From Membranipora membranacea (Eukaryota > Bryozoa > Gymnolaemata > Cheilostomatida > Membraniporidae): 64,000 nucleotides of DNA. The translations under genes and the position numbers were made by a program. The notes under the pieces are model-generated. The model was not told the origin of the DNA. It ran no database searches and saw nothing but the letters and a program-made list of their open reading frames with translations. The stretch is taken from assembly GCA_914767715.1 (NCBI GenBank), contig OU612069.1, forward strand, positions 9,175,387-9,239,386. Direction: 5' to 3'. This document shows positions 12,132-24,554 of this stretch, piece after piece. Each line of letters opens with the position of its first letter. The stretch's first letter is position 1.

Positions 12132-13870
12132 TGCTGTAGCTGAGGTTCTCTATCGATTAGATTAGTAAATTTTATCGAAACCCGGCAAACTTGGATTTTA
12201 GTTTCAAATATTCATTCATTGTTAGTTGATCTGGTGCTTTTCATAGATTTTGACAAAATCGAGAAATGTACTACATGAGAATTGTTCAAGCTGGCTTGTT
12301 CAAGAAAATGATGTTCACTGACAACAGATATGAACTGCCCCCAAATAGGGGTTGACCACTGAACAGGGGTAGAATTTATGAACATTAACTTCACTTCACA
12401 ACAAGAATAATTATGTAGCAGAAGCAGTTTTTTGGGGTTTTACTATGCACCTAACATTTAACAATATCATACACATTCATCAAACTTTCCAAGGGTGAAT
12501 GATTCCTGTCACTAAGCCTCAATTTAAAAATGGAGAAGAATTGTTTTCAATGTAAAATTTCTAGCAATTTTTATAGGAAATATCATTTAGAGTTCCCCAA
12601 CTTGGTCTCAAATGTATAATTCCTGCTGAATTAATCAGGCAGGGATTAGCAAGCAGGCCAACCACTTGCCCCATTTACTATCCTTCGTAAGAATAGGTGC
12701 TGGTGGTAAAGAGTCCGCTATGCACAACCCTGAGTCATGAACATACCGCAAGATCCTTGCGTTTCACCTTTGCTACTTGTTTGACCTGACATGGCCCATT
12801 GCCTGGAGCCTTGGTAATGTTTTCGCTGTCTTTCCAGCTTGTAAGAATGTGTTTCCATGCTGTCAGATGTGTGAAGTAGTAAAGCCCTTTCCTTTAATAT
12901 TTTGAACAGATGTGCTGTCAGTAACAAGATGTGTGTAACAGCAAGTACACAGCATATTACAACACTGATTGAACAAATATTTGGTGACAGATCACGACAG
13001 CTTAAACAGTGGCAAGAAACAGTTCAAACAGAGGTGAGATGATACACTAATATCTACATGAAGAACTGTCTAATCAGTTATGTTTATGGATTTGTTGTGA
13101 AAGGTTACACTGTGATTTGACAGTTCAGTTCAGTATGGCACATAGAATAGGATCACTGATATATTTTGGTGTATCGATATCCATCCCAGACTTATGTTAA
13201 TTGTGTGAGACAATCCGGGTCTATGTAATATGCCTCAGGATTGTCTTACATTGCTTCACGACTGACTCACAAGAAACCTTATGATCTATCACGCACCAAT
13301 AGCCTGCAATAAGTAAAAAAATCAGTTCAAAGTGTTTCAAACAAAGCCATTCATCTTCCAGGTTAGCTTCGTAGAAGCAGAACTGACTCCTTTGAAGAAT
13401 GAGAAAATGGCTCTACAGAAGGAGAGAAGAGAACTGGAGACCAGGCTGAATGCAGTAAATCAGAGGATAACTGCAGTAGAAAAAGGCATCGATGAGAAAC
13501 AGAAGTCATTGGACGATAAGTCTTCTGTACTAAAGGCTGCAGAGATGATAGAGTCAGATGGGGATGTTGTGGAGATCATCAGGCTCACTGAGCAGATATG
13601 TGGTGAGTGATTCAATCTGTGAGGATCATACTGATTGTAAACTCAGTCGAAATCATGAACATTACCTCCATAACAAAGGTATATTCAATTCTTCCTGTTT
13701 GTTCGCAGAACTCTACACTATTTTCTTCCAAAGCAGAAATTGTTGTCCCATTAACACTGTCAAAACTTTAAGAAGCGCAAATAAATAACAGTAACTCTCC
13801 TTTATATAAGCAAGACCTCCAATTTTCCTTTGCATACAACAAGTGAAATGTCACTGAATATCATATCATA

Positions 13871-14245
13871 GGGGCTCCCCCCCCCCCCCCCGTATTTTAC
13901 AGAAGATTGAAGACTGATTGTTTTAAAATTGAAGAAAAGATTAGGTCAATTTTAATGAAAAATCAATAGAAGATTTTAGACTGAAAATCAGTTCAACAAT
14001 TTGGAGTTAGTTACTCAGATTAGGGTTATTGGACAAACAACTCCAAACAATAACAAACCAAAACTTATCAGCCAATCAATACAAAACCAAATCACACGCA
14101 CATGGGTAATTCTATGCAGAAATGAGTAGATAACATCACAGTCCAGTTGTTTTGAAGAATATATTCTGAAGATGAGAGTTCTAAAATTGAAGATTGCTCT
14201 ATTTTCTCTGAAGAAATTGAAGAAGCTTTGTGTGCAGGGAGCCCC
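13871..14245. mobile_element. MITE with 6-bp target duplication, copy 1 only
   Basis: The 375-bp insertion has GGGGCTCCC at the left end and GGGAGCCCC at the right. It is flanked by direct ATCATA repeats (13,865-13,870 and 14,246-14,251). Copy 2 has the empty site with one ATCATA (around 59,350). The left end carries a C run. The interior is rich in GAAGATTGAAG-like motifs and has no coding capacity. It lies in the intron before the propeller exon. Superfamily undetermined. Confidence 0.88.
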
Positions 14246-14682
14246 ATCATAACTATGCAATGTTTAAATTGACATACATTGCTCTGTTGCTTTTCTGATG
14301 GCGCAGTCCTGCCTGCAATTACAAAGCATAAAACAATTACTACTAAACGTTCGGCCCAAACAAAATTTTGCTGATTTTTTATCACATAAATATGAATACT
14401 GATACATTTGATGAATACAGTGAAGACAGTGAATTATACAAAAATTGAAATTCCTACCCAGCCTAAGATTAAAGAAATTGATCAAGGTTCAAACCTATAA
14501 CACAGATTTCAACCTCTGTATCAGCCTTGGATGTCACCTATATTTTCATCATTACAAATAACTAATTCGGCAAATCATGGCATCACAAGGTTTAGAATTT
14601 GTATTTAGTTTCAGGTTCAATGCGTTGTCATTTAAAACAATTTTTAATTTACCCTCAGCCATGAAGAGGTCCCTCAATCTTC

Positions 14683-14730
14683 TGGTGACATCCATGAACT
14701 AAACCAATGAACAAGGTTTAGTTCATTGGT
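14683..14730. repeat. Short palindromic insertion ATGAACTAAACC/GGTTTAGTTCAT, copy 1
   Basis: About 44 bp present in copy 1 and absent from copy 2 (59,815-59,825). It contains CCATGAACTAAACC, a short loop and GGTTTAGTTCATTGG. A similar hairpin occurs at 48,966-48,990 inside a copy 2-specific insertion. Confidence 0.7.
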
Positions 14731-15842
14731 GCCATGTAGGGAAAATATGTGCCTTCTCTGCAATTCTTTACATCCTTTAAGCTGGTGAAGTCAAGAGCTT
14801 TGTCTAATTAGCTGTCACTATTTCAGCTATCTCTTTGAATTCTATCATTTTATAATACGGTCTTTGACTACTAGTTTGTGTAAATTATTTGCCGATTCAG
14901 AATTCAACAATATCATACTTACTTGGGTGGTAGCAGTTGTAAGAGTCGTTGTTTGTTTTATAAGTTGTCTCCTCTTTATCCATGATTTGACAACTCTGTT
15001 ACAAGCCCACTAGTATTGTTTTCTTACATGTATCAAAATTTCAATTTCAGATCCAATGCATGGACCTCTTCCCATCTCAAAGCCACCAACAGCTAAAACC
15101 GAACCTCGAAAGCCTCAGTCCCCAGCAGCTCTTCAGTTCGTTTCTGAGCACCCGACCAGAAGTTTGTGTATAACAGTAGATCACCACAGCATCACTGGTG
15201 ACATACTGCTGGGATGTGCTGTTGGTGTGAAGATATTCAGCAGAGATAGCAGAGAGGTTAAAAATTTGACCAATCATGTGTGGGCTAAAGTAGTAGAGTA
15301 CAAAGGTGAAATATTCATCTCACATCGTGATGACAATCTAAAAGTCATTAAAGTCATGGAATACAACATGGAGACAAAGTCTACTGAGCTGCTCCCCTCA
15401 TTCCCCAAATCAATATACACATCCCACCTGAGTGTATCAGACCGCTTCATCGCTTCGATAGATAAGGACAATGAGACGATAATACTCTATAATAGAGAAA
15501 CAGGAAACAATAACAACGCTGGAGGAGCCTCTAGAAGTCTGCTCAGTAAGCTCTTCTACAGAGAACCACAGCATACACTGCTAAAGACACTAACATTGCC
15601 TGAATATAAAGTCCTTAACAACCTATGCTTCCTACCTGATGGTGATCTGCTGGTGACTGGATATGACACTAAGAAACACATGCTGAACAAGTACAGACTA
15701 GGAGAGGATCCAGAGAAGGACATCAGACTAATCTGGTCATGTGACCACGTACCACAAGCAAGCGGTGTAGCAGTAGCAGATAGTGGACTCATCTTTGTGA
15801 ACGGAGGGCAGAATAAAACAATCTATGTGGTGAGCCCTGAAG

Positions 15843-18000
15843 GTAAGAAAATTATAAATAACAGCTAAAATTATGATTGCCCATTACAATTACATTACTA
15901 TTACTAAAACAAATGCCTTGACAACAGGATAATTCTAGAGCGGCAAAAATGACACGACTTCTAACAATGTATAGAAACACCAGATGAACCATCAAATATC
16001 ATGTATATGTATATACATATGAATGTTTAAAAATATTCTCTGCCAGTGAGACAAAAATATTTTCCAATAATCCTAAAATTTTAAAATCGCACTGTTCATA
16101 AAATTAAAATTAAACAATGGAGCTCAAGTCATAAATTGATTTTAGACTATACGAAAACATTTCGGGTAATTTTTAAATCCCAAAATAAACACATTTCGAT
16201 CCCGAAGAGTAAAAAATTGAACTTGGTTATCAGGTTTTAGAGACAAAACAGCACCAACTGTCGACAATATCTTGATATTCCTACCATGACCAATTTGTAT
16301 TACACATTCTTTTATCCACATTTAATTATGGTATTGAGGTTTCTGGTCATGCCGCAAAGTGTCATCCCAATCACATCTATTTACTTCAAAATTCAGCTCT
16401 TTGCGTGATACTAACAATCCGCCCATGTGGTCATGTGACCTCTTTTTTTCTGCGAATCAAATTATGCCACTTGAAATGCTTTTTTAAATGTTTTTTTTTG
16501 TTACTTTTCAAAAATATTTGCCATGATGGGGAGTTAGAAATCCACATCCCTGCCATTACAGCCACTAGATCAAAAGAGAAATCTGCATCTTAAGAGGTCA
16601 ATGTTAACAACCGGTGTTATCCTGTGGATATCATACCTACTGGGAGAGGAGGGGACGGCTCCTTCTGCTTCGTGTGGGAGGTTGGCGTCCTCACTGTGGG
16701 GTATATTTAATCTCTTGCCGAGTAGGCTGCTTTCCATGCTTACCCTGGGGACAATAGCCTTTGTTGTCTTGACAATCGGATGTTGCCACACTAGTCCTTG
16801 ACTAATTTGACTAGGCCGCTGCCTTATTTTATTTCATGATTTCAGTAAATTTATTTTAAATACAATAAATTGTTGAAGAAACCAAAAAAATTCATTTCAA
16901 TATTGATACTACTCGTATAGTATGTATACCTTTTTTCCTATTGAATCTTCTTATGTTACTGCTGTACGCTCTAGTTACTCTATAATTAGTTATTTGTGAG
17001 CTTACTACTGTACTTACTGTGTGATAAAAGTTTTCTATTGTTAGAAACTGTAAAAACTTATGGGTACATTTGGATATTTCAGTCTGAGATGAAGAAGACT
17101 GCATCAGACAGCTGACCATCTAAGCTTAGGTTGGCTCACTATGTGTATTAAACATTTTTGCGATTCATAATAACCAAACTCAGAACTGGATAGCAATCAT
17201 TCCCACTGGGCGTCATTCCGATCTGAATTCTATTCCATTCCCACTCCAGGGCCCTGGAAGTCATTTCAATATGAATTTTATTTAAAGTTGAAACCATAAC
17301 TTCATTTGCAGTAAAGATCCAGCTATCCTCCATTCTTATTTTCATAACCTTAAACCAAGTTTCCAATCCATTTCAAGTTTGCAGATGCAAATGTATAGGG
17401 CTCTAGCCCAATACGATGAAGGATCATCAGCATAAAAAGACTTTGACCTCATGAATCTTAACTCAGGTTGACTCAGGATTATGTTTACATAGCCTCTACA
17501 GTTAATTACATGTGCCACACTATGTGTCTTATACAATCATCACAGACAGGTTGACTCAGGAAGGAAGGGTACTGCAAACTCTTAGGAGCACTTGTAGAAT
17601 CTGCCACTAGATTTTACTTGAAACATTTTGTTACATTTACAATCTGGTATGATCCGGATTACCTCATGGTCAAGGGACAGTTGAGAGTAAATATCTGGCT
17701 AAAGCGGGAATTCAACAAAAGTTCTCATCACCACCATCTAAAGATTAATAAGAGCTGTATCTCAGCTGGGCCCATAGACACCGAGAACTGCAATTTTCAG
17801 AAATTATTAGTTTCAGGTATCTGAACCCTTAGTTTTTAGCCCAAAAATTACACCCTTTTTGAACTGAGGATAACTTTTATAAGAGCCACGAGATTGCTGA
17901 AAACAGACAGACGGAGATACAGCATTTTGAGCTAAGGCTAGGAAAATGACGTATCTCCTAGAAGGCGTTTTTCATTGACACAACAGTTGTGTACAGTATT
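15843..18000. other. Spacer downstream of copy 1 TRIM-like gene and end of visible duplication
   Basis: Homologous to 61,211-62,376 and then 63,798-64,000. The junction near 17,056-17,064 marks where about 1.42 kb of copy 2 is missing. The block at 16,590-16,870 (shared with 61,910-62,190) resembles the tail of a retroelement but cannot be assigned. No supported gene. Confidence 0.5.
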
Positions 18001-18009
18001 CTCATCATA

Positions 18010-18250
18010 TCTATCTTTTGCTGTTTGCTAAGAAACAGAAGATTGGGCTGCCCCTAAAGAGGGACGCAAGGTGCCCTAATCCTCATACTGAGAATGTGAT
18101 ACATTCTAGAAAACTAGAATGCATCCTAGAGGTGAGGCCATAGAGGACCTCCTAATCATAAGTGTGCAGCAAACTGCCAAAACTGAACTGGCACTAATCG
18201 GCCATTGGCAGTGACACTTTCATCTTAGCCAATAGGCCGAGAAGCCTATC
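18010..18250 (+). repeat. Interspersed repeat family A, member 1
   Basis: About 225 bp, also found at 29,535-29,762 (same strand) and 39,098-39,312 (opposite strand). Members share AGATTGGGCTGCCCCTAAAG near one end, a hairpin-forming CATTCTAGAAAACTAGAATG in the middle and ACTGAACTGGCACTAATC near the other. No open frame and no clear terminal inverted repeats. It ends just before the RING exon relic. Confidence 0.88.
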
Positions 18251-18300
18251 TATCTCTTCATTTGTTAAGCTTGGTTAACTAGGCGTAATAGGAGTAAATA

Positions 18301-18450
18301 ATGGCTGCCTCAAACTAGGTTGTTGTCAGAGAAGGTGTTTTGAATGAGAATGAGCTGGAGAGTCCTGTCTGGTGTCTGTGTATGGATGAGAAGAGACTGT
18401 TACTTCTTCTCTACGCTCACAGGTGTGGGCCTGACTATATATCAGTAAGT
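18301..18450 (+). pseudogene. Fossil RING exon of a third TRIM-like paralogue
   Basis: Clearly homologous to the first exon of the TRIM-like genes: same AGGAGTAAA flank, the start ATGGCTGCCTCAAAC, and the core DEKRLLLLLYAHRCGPDY. It is dead: codon 6 is TAG (18,316-18,318), an extra codon is present, and zinc ligands C20, C34, C39 and C42 have become Ser, Tyr, Gly and Tyr. It is much more diverged than the two duplicate copies are from each other, so it comes from an older duplication. Confidence 0.85.
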
Positions 18451-21400
18451 AATATAAGTGAAATACCATATCAAATCAATCTTTGTAGCATTGCTATAAG
18501 GTATGAATCGGAAATGAAAATTTTCATCCGATTGAATCATAGCAGTTTGAAACGAAAAAAACGTACAGACATCCGTGAGGAAGAAATGTGTCCGAAAATT
18601 CTTGTGCCTTTATACTCCTAGTGCCTAAAATTGATACTGAAAAGGCAACGGGTTATATTCGATATCCCATAACCAATAAAAATAATGTATTGCCAATGTG
18701 GATATTGTATTTCAAAAATTGGGAATATTGATTCCCATATAATCTATATCAGTATCTCTGTAAGGACGACATCAGATGTGAATAGACAAATTCATATAAT
18801 CATCATTAATATGTCATCATGTTTAAGAATATGCCAAGATTCATGACTGATCGTGCTGTCATCGAAATTAATTGATTGAATATTCATTTACTAGCTGTAT
18901 CCTGACTACCTTTTATTACCATCATATGAACTGCTGTATTACTATTGGTTTAGATATTTTATATCTTATATATATAAGAAGTTTTACTATCTAATAAACC
19001 AGTTAATAAGTTGCAACAACGATGTAGCATAGTACTTATAAGTGATCACATATACCCACCACAACTTGTAAGGACAGCGCACCCTTACATCTTTAACTTC
19101 TAGGTTTGAGGTTATAGATGTTTCAGCCACTCATAGTTGGTCAACATAATAACAGCCAATACCAGTTCCTCAATCACTGGTCAATATATTGTGATGCCTG
19201 CAGACTCTTGAAAGTAAGCAATAATAAGAGCTCACACTACTGCTACCGCTCAGGCAAATTTGTGCTCATGTTCTGTATAGATAAGATAACTGATTGAAGT
19301 TCCAATACCAGAATCGTCACCCAATTGGCGAATAATTTGCACAAACTGATTTTCAAAATCTCTCACCTGATTTTGACGATTTGCTTTTTATTTGCCCATT
19401 ATATGGCAATGCGAAAAAGAACTTTAATATCATAATATAAAGCTGGAAACTTGTGGATTTTTGCCATCAAAAGCGAGGCAATCACAATCATATTCTACCT
19501 GTTTTTAAACAACAACATTTATTTGGCAACCTTTGAATTCTATCGGACTTAAAGAAATATTGGACGATGCTGACTGTGCTAGTGATGTTCAGTAATGAGA
19601 GGCTCACTTGATAGCCTCATCCTCTCTCCTACCCCTCAGGAGGTAGTGGGAGTAAATCTGCAGTGAACTTAGATATAATCTAACTAATGTATGATTCCAA
19701 GTCTAATTACTGCCGCTATTAAGCTGACAGAGACAGGAAGGACTTATTCTAAGCAGCAGCTGAAGTCATGAGATGAAAACTGTTTTGATGTGAGTTCGGA
19801 GTTGTATGATTTCTGAAAAGCCCCCATGCTGCTTTCCTTCCCTTAATCTCAAAATAAATAACCTCATTCATGCAAACAAAATGGATTGTATGACCACTTT
19901 TGAGAATGGACAGAGCCCTGTTTAAAAACTTATTTCTGCATGTAGGCGAATCACTGGAGTCAAATATGAAAATTGCAATTTGACACCACAAATATAATCC
20001 CCCTCTATGCATAGGCATTGTCTCCATTAAACATTTGTTTGTCTTGTCTTTTCCACTTTGTGCCATATGGCAGATGTTTCAAGACGACTCCCTCGACTGT
20101 TAGATCATTTGAAATTGTATTGAATATGATCACGCGTTCAGAAAATCAGTATGCGCGCAAATTTGACAATGCATATGGGAGTAAAACGATGCTTTTAGGT
20201 GTCATATTATATGAAAGATGCTGTATGTTGGCAGTCATTTTGATTATGTGAAAGGATTAATTTGAATACATTGTGATGTGTATGTGGTGTTTAATTTTCC
20301 CATCAAAAATCCTTGCCCTGCCCATACTGCTTACTGTAATTTGTTTAATCACTATATTATATCCCTATTGTGGGGTTAAACAGAATTTGAGTAATAGTTG
20401 CCAAACCCTCCCCCCCACCCTCTAAACTTCAGCCCATGAATCAATTTTACCAAGTAAATATGACTATGATGAACTTGGCGGGGCTAATTTAAAATGTATA
20501 TATTGCCTAAATGTATCTGTTTTTGTTTGATCTCCAATTAATTCATAGAATAAAATGATGGTAAAAACAGACAAGGAAGTTCCTTGTTTCTGATAAGCCC
20601 AGGCTAAAATAATACATTTATTATCAGTTCGAGTCATAAATGTCTCAACGGAGGTTTTAGAAAAGGGCTACATCTATTTTTTCTGAAAACATTCTAATGA
20701 CCAGTCCTCCCTGTTTATTGAGCAAATCTTGTGACAATTCTCCAATCAGAATTGTTGAGAGTTTATCCTCGAAGTGGTGTTATCTCCCCTGTTTTTATCG
20801 CACAAAAATATGGAAGAAGTGAGGAGACCTGAGAAATTATTATTTGAAAATCCTAACTGTGGAGCTCCCACTGAGCGCAAACTGATCAACCAGAAACTGC
20901 ACTGATGTGTCTCCAACATAGCCTTAATAATAAACCTAGGACACAGGACACTATATACAGCTGAAGTGAGGCACTTAATTGTGGGGCAACGTAACGTCAT
21001 TAGAAGGTGTAGAAGCAATGATATCATTGATTTAATGAAGGTTTTTTGTTCATAACTCAATCAACTTTGATCAGATTTTGAATTTTGAGGTTATAACTGT
21101 TGAAAGAAGTGTCACTGACATGTCCTATTTATGTAGTGAGTGATGTGCAGAAGTAGACCTATACTCTCTTATTACACCTGAGAAGATTACGGTAGTTCCA
21201 AATAAAGTCTACAAAAGCCCTGCCAAAGAATTTGAACTGCGCCTGAACTATTGCGTTTTAACAGCGTCACTGTTTTGATGAAAAATATTAGTCAGGAAAT
21301 TAACAAAGGCTGTATTATGACATGCATGTATCATGTAGTAGGAATTCATTAAATTTTAGTCACCAGCTACTCCTAGTCACTGCAGCGATGTATGATGTTG

Positions 21401-22860
21401 TAGCTAGCAGTAATGTTGTTGGTAAAACTCAACTGCTTCAAGTGACTCCACACCACCATAATGCATGGAGACACCCCGGGCCCTTGTGCCATTTTTTGGG
21501 ACAACTGAAACTCAGTTGACTGGATGCGAATCATTATAAATGATAAAGGCCCGAACAGGTAAATTTTCAATGACAATTGAATTCATGCGTACACAGCTTA
21601 CTAACATTTAAATTATTGTATTCAAAAAATAAACCTTATGAAGCATTTTCCACATACATTCATATCTTATTACCACACTTACTGATTTCTCAGGCACTCC
21701 AAGCTGTTGCCTCAGGTGAAAATGATGTAGAATATATCAGCTAGGTATTTGACATTTGGTGTCTTCGCAAATTATCTGATTATTGAATTTTTGAGCGGCT
21801 TTAACATTCATTCATTTTCGGCCATATTGTTTACATGAGTATGAATACTCTTGTCATCTAATTCATTCATTCAATAGCACTTTGGTCCATGCAATAATAA
21901 AGATAGATCTGTAAATATCATGAGAAGAGAATGAAATACTTCAATCTCATATTTATCAATACTTTACAAACTGTCCCAGCTATTAATTCAAAGATTTGTG
22001 AGGAATAAGGGGTTTTTTGCTTTATCAGCACTGATATCCCTTTCACTCCCCAAGTATAACAGAGTTTGATTAGCCATTCACAAATCCAATGAAATTCATG
22101 CAAATGTTGTTATGTCCAATCAAAATCAATGAGAGAATATACTGTGTTTCAAACAAATTCATTTATTGAGTTAGGCTTTTTCATCTGCTGATCCTACAAC
22201 AGTTCATTTATGCCAACACCAAGGAGTTACTCCTTGCTAACACTTTCTACTATCTGTTACTCCTTGCTACTATATGTACTTTTTAATGACAAAGTATGTA
22301 AACAAACCTTGCCATAGCTGAAAATGGAGAAGCTATCTGAATCTGAAATATAACATCATCCCCTGTTACTCCTTGATCAAACCCTGATCAAATTCAAATT
22401 GCAACTTGTTGTTAACAGAAAATAATAAATAAAATATTTAATACAATCTACTTCTAGTAAAAACAACTAAGTAGGATACAACATACATTACAAAAGACTA
22501 ATTAGCAGAAAAGAGTCTTTATATTTTAAATTTCTATAATATTAAAAATATTTATTAATTTAAAGAATGATATGAAAGAAGAAGTAAGTTAAGAAATTTA
22601 TAGTAATAGTTCAATAAATAAAAGTTTAGATAGTAATCATGCTGATTCTCCATCAATCAATCAAAACGAACTCCCTGTACATTCCCTAGCTGCTAATTAG
22701 GCTATTATTATCTGTATGATTGATGTTGTACTCAGTATTTCCATTAATACAATATTATTTTATTTAACCGGTTCTAAAGTGAAGGTACATGCATAACGTT
22801 AGTTCAATAAAAATCACTTGACAGTTTTATAGGGTGTTGATATCATTCAAATTTATTTGT
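18451..22860. other. Gene-poor single-copy stretch
   Basis: No supported exon was found. About 19,228-19,420 is related to the foldback element at 62,718-63,072. Around 22,210-22,380 ACTCCTTGCTA-type short repeats recur. The rest is AT-rich sequence in which all open frames are short and lack splice or family support. Confidence 0.45.
19228..19420. repeat. Partial relative of the 62.7-kb foldback element
   Basis: It shares CTACTGCTACCGCTCAGGCA and CAAATTTGTGCTCAT with the outer arms, and GGCGAATAATTTGCACAAAC with the inner arms, of the element at 62,718-63,072. The copy is shorter and rearranged. Confidence 0.6.
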
Positions 22861-22869
22861 TTTGTGTAG

Positions 22870-23093
22870 AATTGGAAAGATTTGGGTTTACCAATGTCTC
22901 AAGGCTGTTGCACAATTGCCCATGACCGCCGTGTCTTACAACGCCCAAAGACTTCCTTCCTTACAATTCCCAAGACAGACCAGCATCATCGCACAACTGC
23001 CTCACGAGTCACAACACACCAACTGGCCAAAGTGTCCTTTAAGAAACTAATAAAAAAAATTGTAATGTATGACAAGCAAGCGTTTAAAAATTA
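22870..23093 (+). CDS. Possible terminal exon of an unrecognised gene
   Basis: After a TTTGTGTAG acceptor, one frame stays open for about 74 codons (NWKDLGLPMSQGCCTIAHDR and onward, ending KQAFKN, stop). It is Lys/Arg/Thr-rich. No upstream exons could be joined and no family is recognised. This is a weak call based on an acceptor plus an open frame. It might instead belong to a repeat. Confidence 0.25.
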
Positions 23094-23400
23094 AAAAGTT
23101 ATCAAGCAGTGGACTCTTTGCAAATATATATTTGTCAGTAGATCTATCGGTAATTTTTTGCGGTCAAGGTCCAATCTTTGGTACGAGGGAGATAGTATAA
23201 TTACTGATAATACCGTGCTTTCCTCCTTGGATTGCAGGATAACCTCACAGTCTGATTACTTGAACAACCCCCACATACTTATTGAGCTGACTGTTGACAC
23301 AGACTCGCCTCATGTGAATTTTGTCACATTGCCTAGATTCAAATGCAGTACATATTACCTTTGTCCAAAATTTTCTCAATCTAGCAAGCTATTGTAGCAG

Positions 23401-23922
23401 AGAATGGACAGAGAGATGATGAAAGTATTTCACTACATGAGACAGGTTGACCAAGATTTCAAGCATATTGTGTCCCAAGCTGAATCACACATCAGTCAAG
23501 TTGAAAAAGTGAGTTGATGATCAAGTTAAAGCAGTAACAGTGTAAAAAGTGCAGTAGATGGGTAGATTATCTAGTTTAGCTAGTTTTAGTAGCCTAATGT
23601 TAGCTAGCCGACTTGCTAATGGTTGGACCGCGTATAAAGTAAAGAGGATGAGTAAATTATTATCCATAATTTACACTACTACTTCAATTCTGTGCAAAGA
23701 GGCTAACTTTTGCTGCTGCAAATACTGTACTGCTGTACTGCTACTTGTTGTATAGCAAAAAAGTTAACTATACCTATTTCTTGTTTTACCTTGAGCCTTT
23801 TAGCTCGGTTGTGGATTGGTTTTGTACCAGAAAAAACAACATTGACATAATTGTGAATCTTTTCTAGGTGTCAGTTGTCCCTCTTTACATTGATATAAAT
23901 ATCTTGGAGTTGCTAGATGTAT
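23401..23922 (+). pseudogene. Coiled-coil exon remnants of a TRIM-like paralogue
   Basis: Two exon-like pieces: 23,401-23,508 (RMDREMMKVFHYMRQVDQDF, then KHIVSQAESHISQVEK, donor GTGAGT) and 23,871-23,922 (VSVVPLYIDINILELLDVC). The first ends in phase 0 like TRIM-like exon 4. The second begins V-S and ends TGTG|GTGAGTGATTCA, matching the end of TRIM-like exon 5. The second is only 52 nt against 241 nt, so most of the coiled coil is gone. With the fossil RING exon at 18.3 kb it probably marks one decayed locus. Confidence 0.45.
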
Positions 23923-24554
23923 GTGGTGAGTGATTCAGCATGATCATCTATGTCTCAATGTCTTTATTGGGTTCAAAAGCTCAGTAGAAATATATAAAAA
24001 GTACTGAATGTATGTACAGCAACCTGGTATTGAATAATGATATGTTATCAGATAATAAGAATTCAAAGAAGAAACATCTATATATTTATTGAAACAAATC
24101 AAAATTCTGGTCATTGTGGCTGGGCTGATTCGGAAAAATGAAAGAATAAAGTATTTCAGGTTTTTCTTCATTTCCCCTCCACTCATATATCAAAGGCCTA
24201 TATTTTCAATGGCCGATTCTATTTTAGCCACCCTCGGACAGAAAGTTCTTCACGATCGCAGATCATCTAGCCAGCTGTTTCAGCGGGTAAGTTTCCCGAT
24301 GATGGATAAGTAACAAAGTGAAAACCTTTTCATGTGTACTGTTGAGGCAAAAATCACAAAGCTCAAAGAAAGCTGATATAATGTCTTAAACATTTTCATT
24401 GTTTTGGGTGTGCCCCAAGATTCCAACTATGAAACCACAGGTAATGCTCAATGATTTAACAGAACCAGGTCACTGAGAGAACAGAAAATTGCTCCAGCCC
24501 AAGGAATAAATACAAGTGCTAGCCTACAGCAAGTTTGGTCAATTCTTAAATTAT

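Larger units (their letters stand above)
8486..15842 (+). pseudogene. TRIM-like RING/B-box/coiled-coil/beta-propeller gene, copy 1 (broken)
   Basis: Six exons keep phase: 8486-8615, 8950-9132, 9283-9364, 12910-13033, 13362-13602, 15051-15842. Residues 20-58 form a C3HC4 RING (C20, C23, C34, H36, C39, C42, C55, C58), the E2-binding module of ubiquitin ligases. A B-box follows (C110, C113, C122, C125, C130, then C133), then a charged coiled coil (exon 5) and about 264 residues of NHL-like propeller. Two lesions: the donor after the B-box exon is CGGGAAG where copy 2 has CGGTAAG, so reading continues to a stop at 9,381-9,383. The last exon present in copy 2 (62,418-62,521) lies in about 1.4 kb missing here, leaving exon 6 to run into GKKIINNS and stop. 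The propeller frame is otherwise open. The exon 2 donor (GTTGGT) is weak in both copies and could be placed differently. The TRIM-NHL type is recognised; a named orthologue is not. Confidence 0.75.
1..17266 (+). repeat. Tandem segmental duplication, copy 1 (partner 45,351-64,000)
   Basis: Base 1 aligns with about 45,351 and the alignment runs, with indels, to the window end (17,266 pairs with 64,000). Copy 1 holds the last MCMDC2 exon, a full GM2A-like gene and a TRIM-like gene. In the first GM2A-like coding exon (334 nt) I count about ten substitutions by eye, so identity is roughly 97%. Indels are mostly transposon insertions or short repeat changes. True tandem duplication and false joining of two haplotypes both fit this divergence. 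Confidence 0.95.

Noticed and set aside
16601-16801. 66-codon hydrophobic frame after the copy 1 TRIM-like gene
   Set aside because: The corresponding copy 2 sequence (61,920-62,110) has indels that break it; more likely retroelement tail sequence.
19749-20066. 105-codon - strand frame
   Set aside because: No splice, start or family evidence; AT-rich single-copy region.
24089-24313. Possible first exon (MADSILATLGQKVLHDRRSS, donor GTAAGT)
   Set aside because: It has an ATG and a good donor, but no following exon could be joined in phase and no family is recognised.
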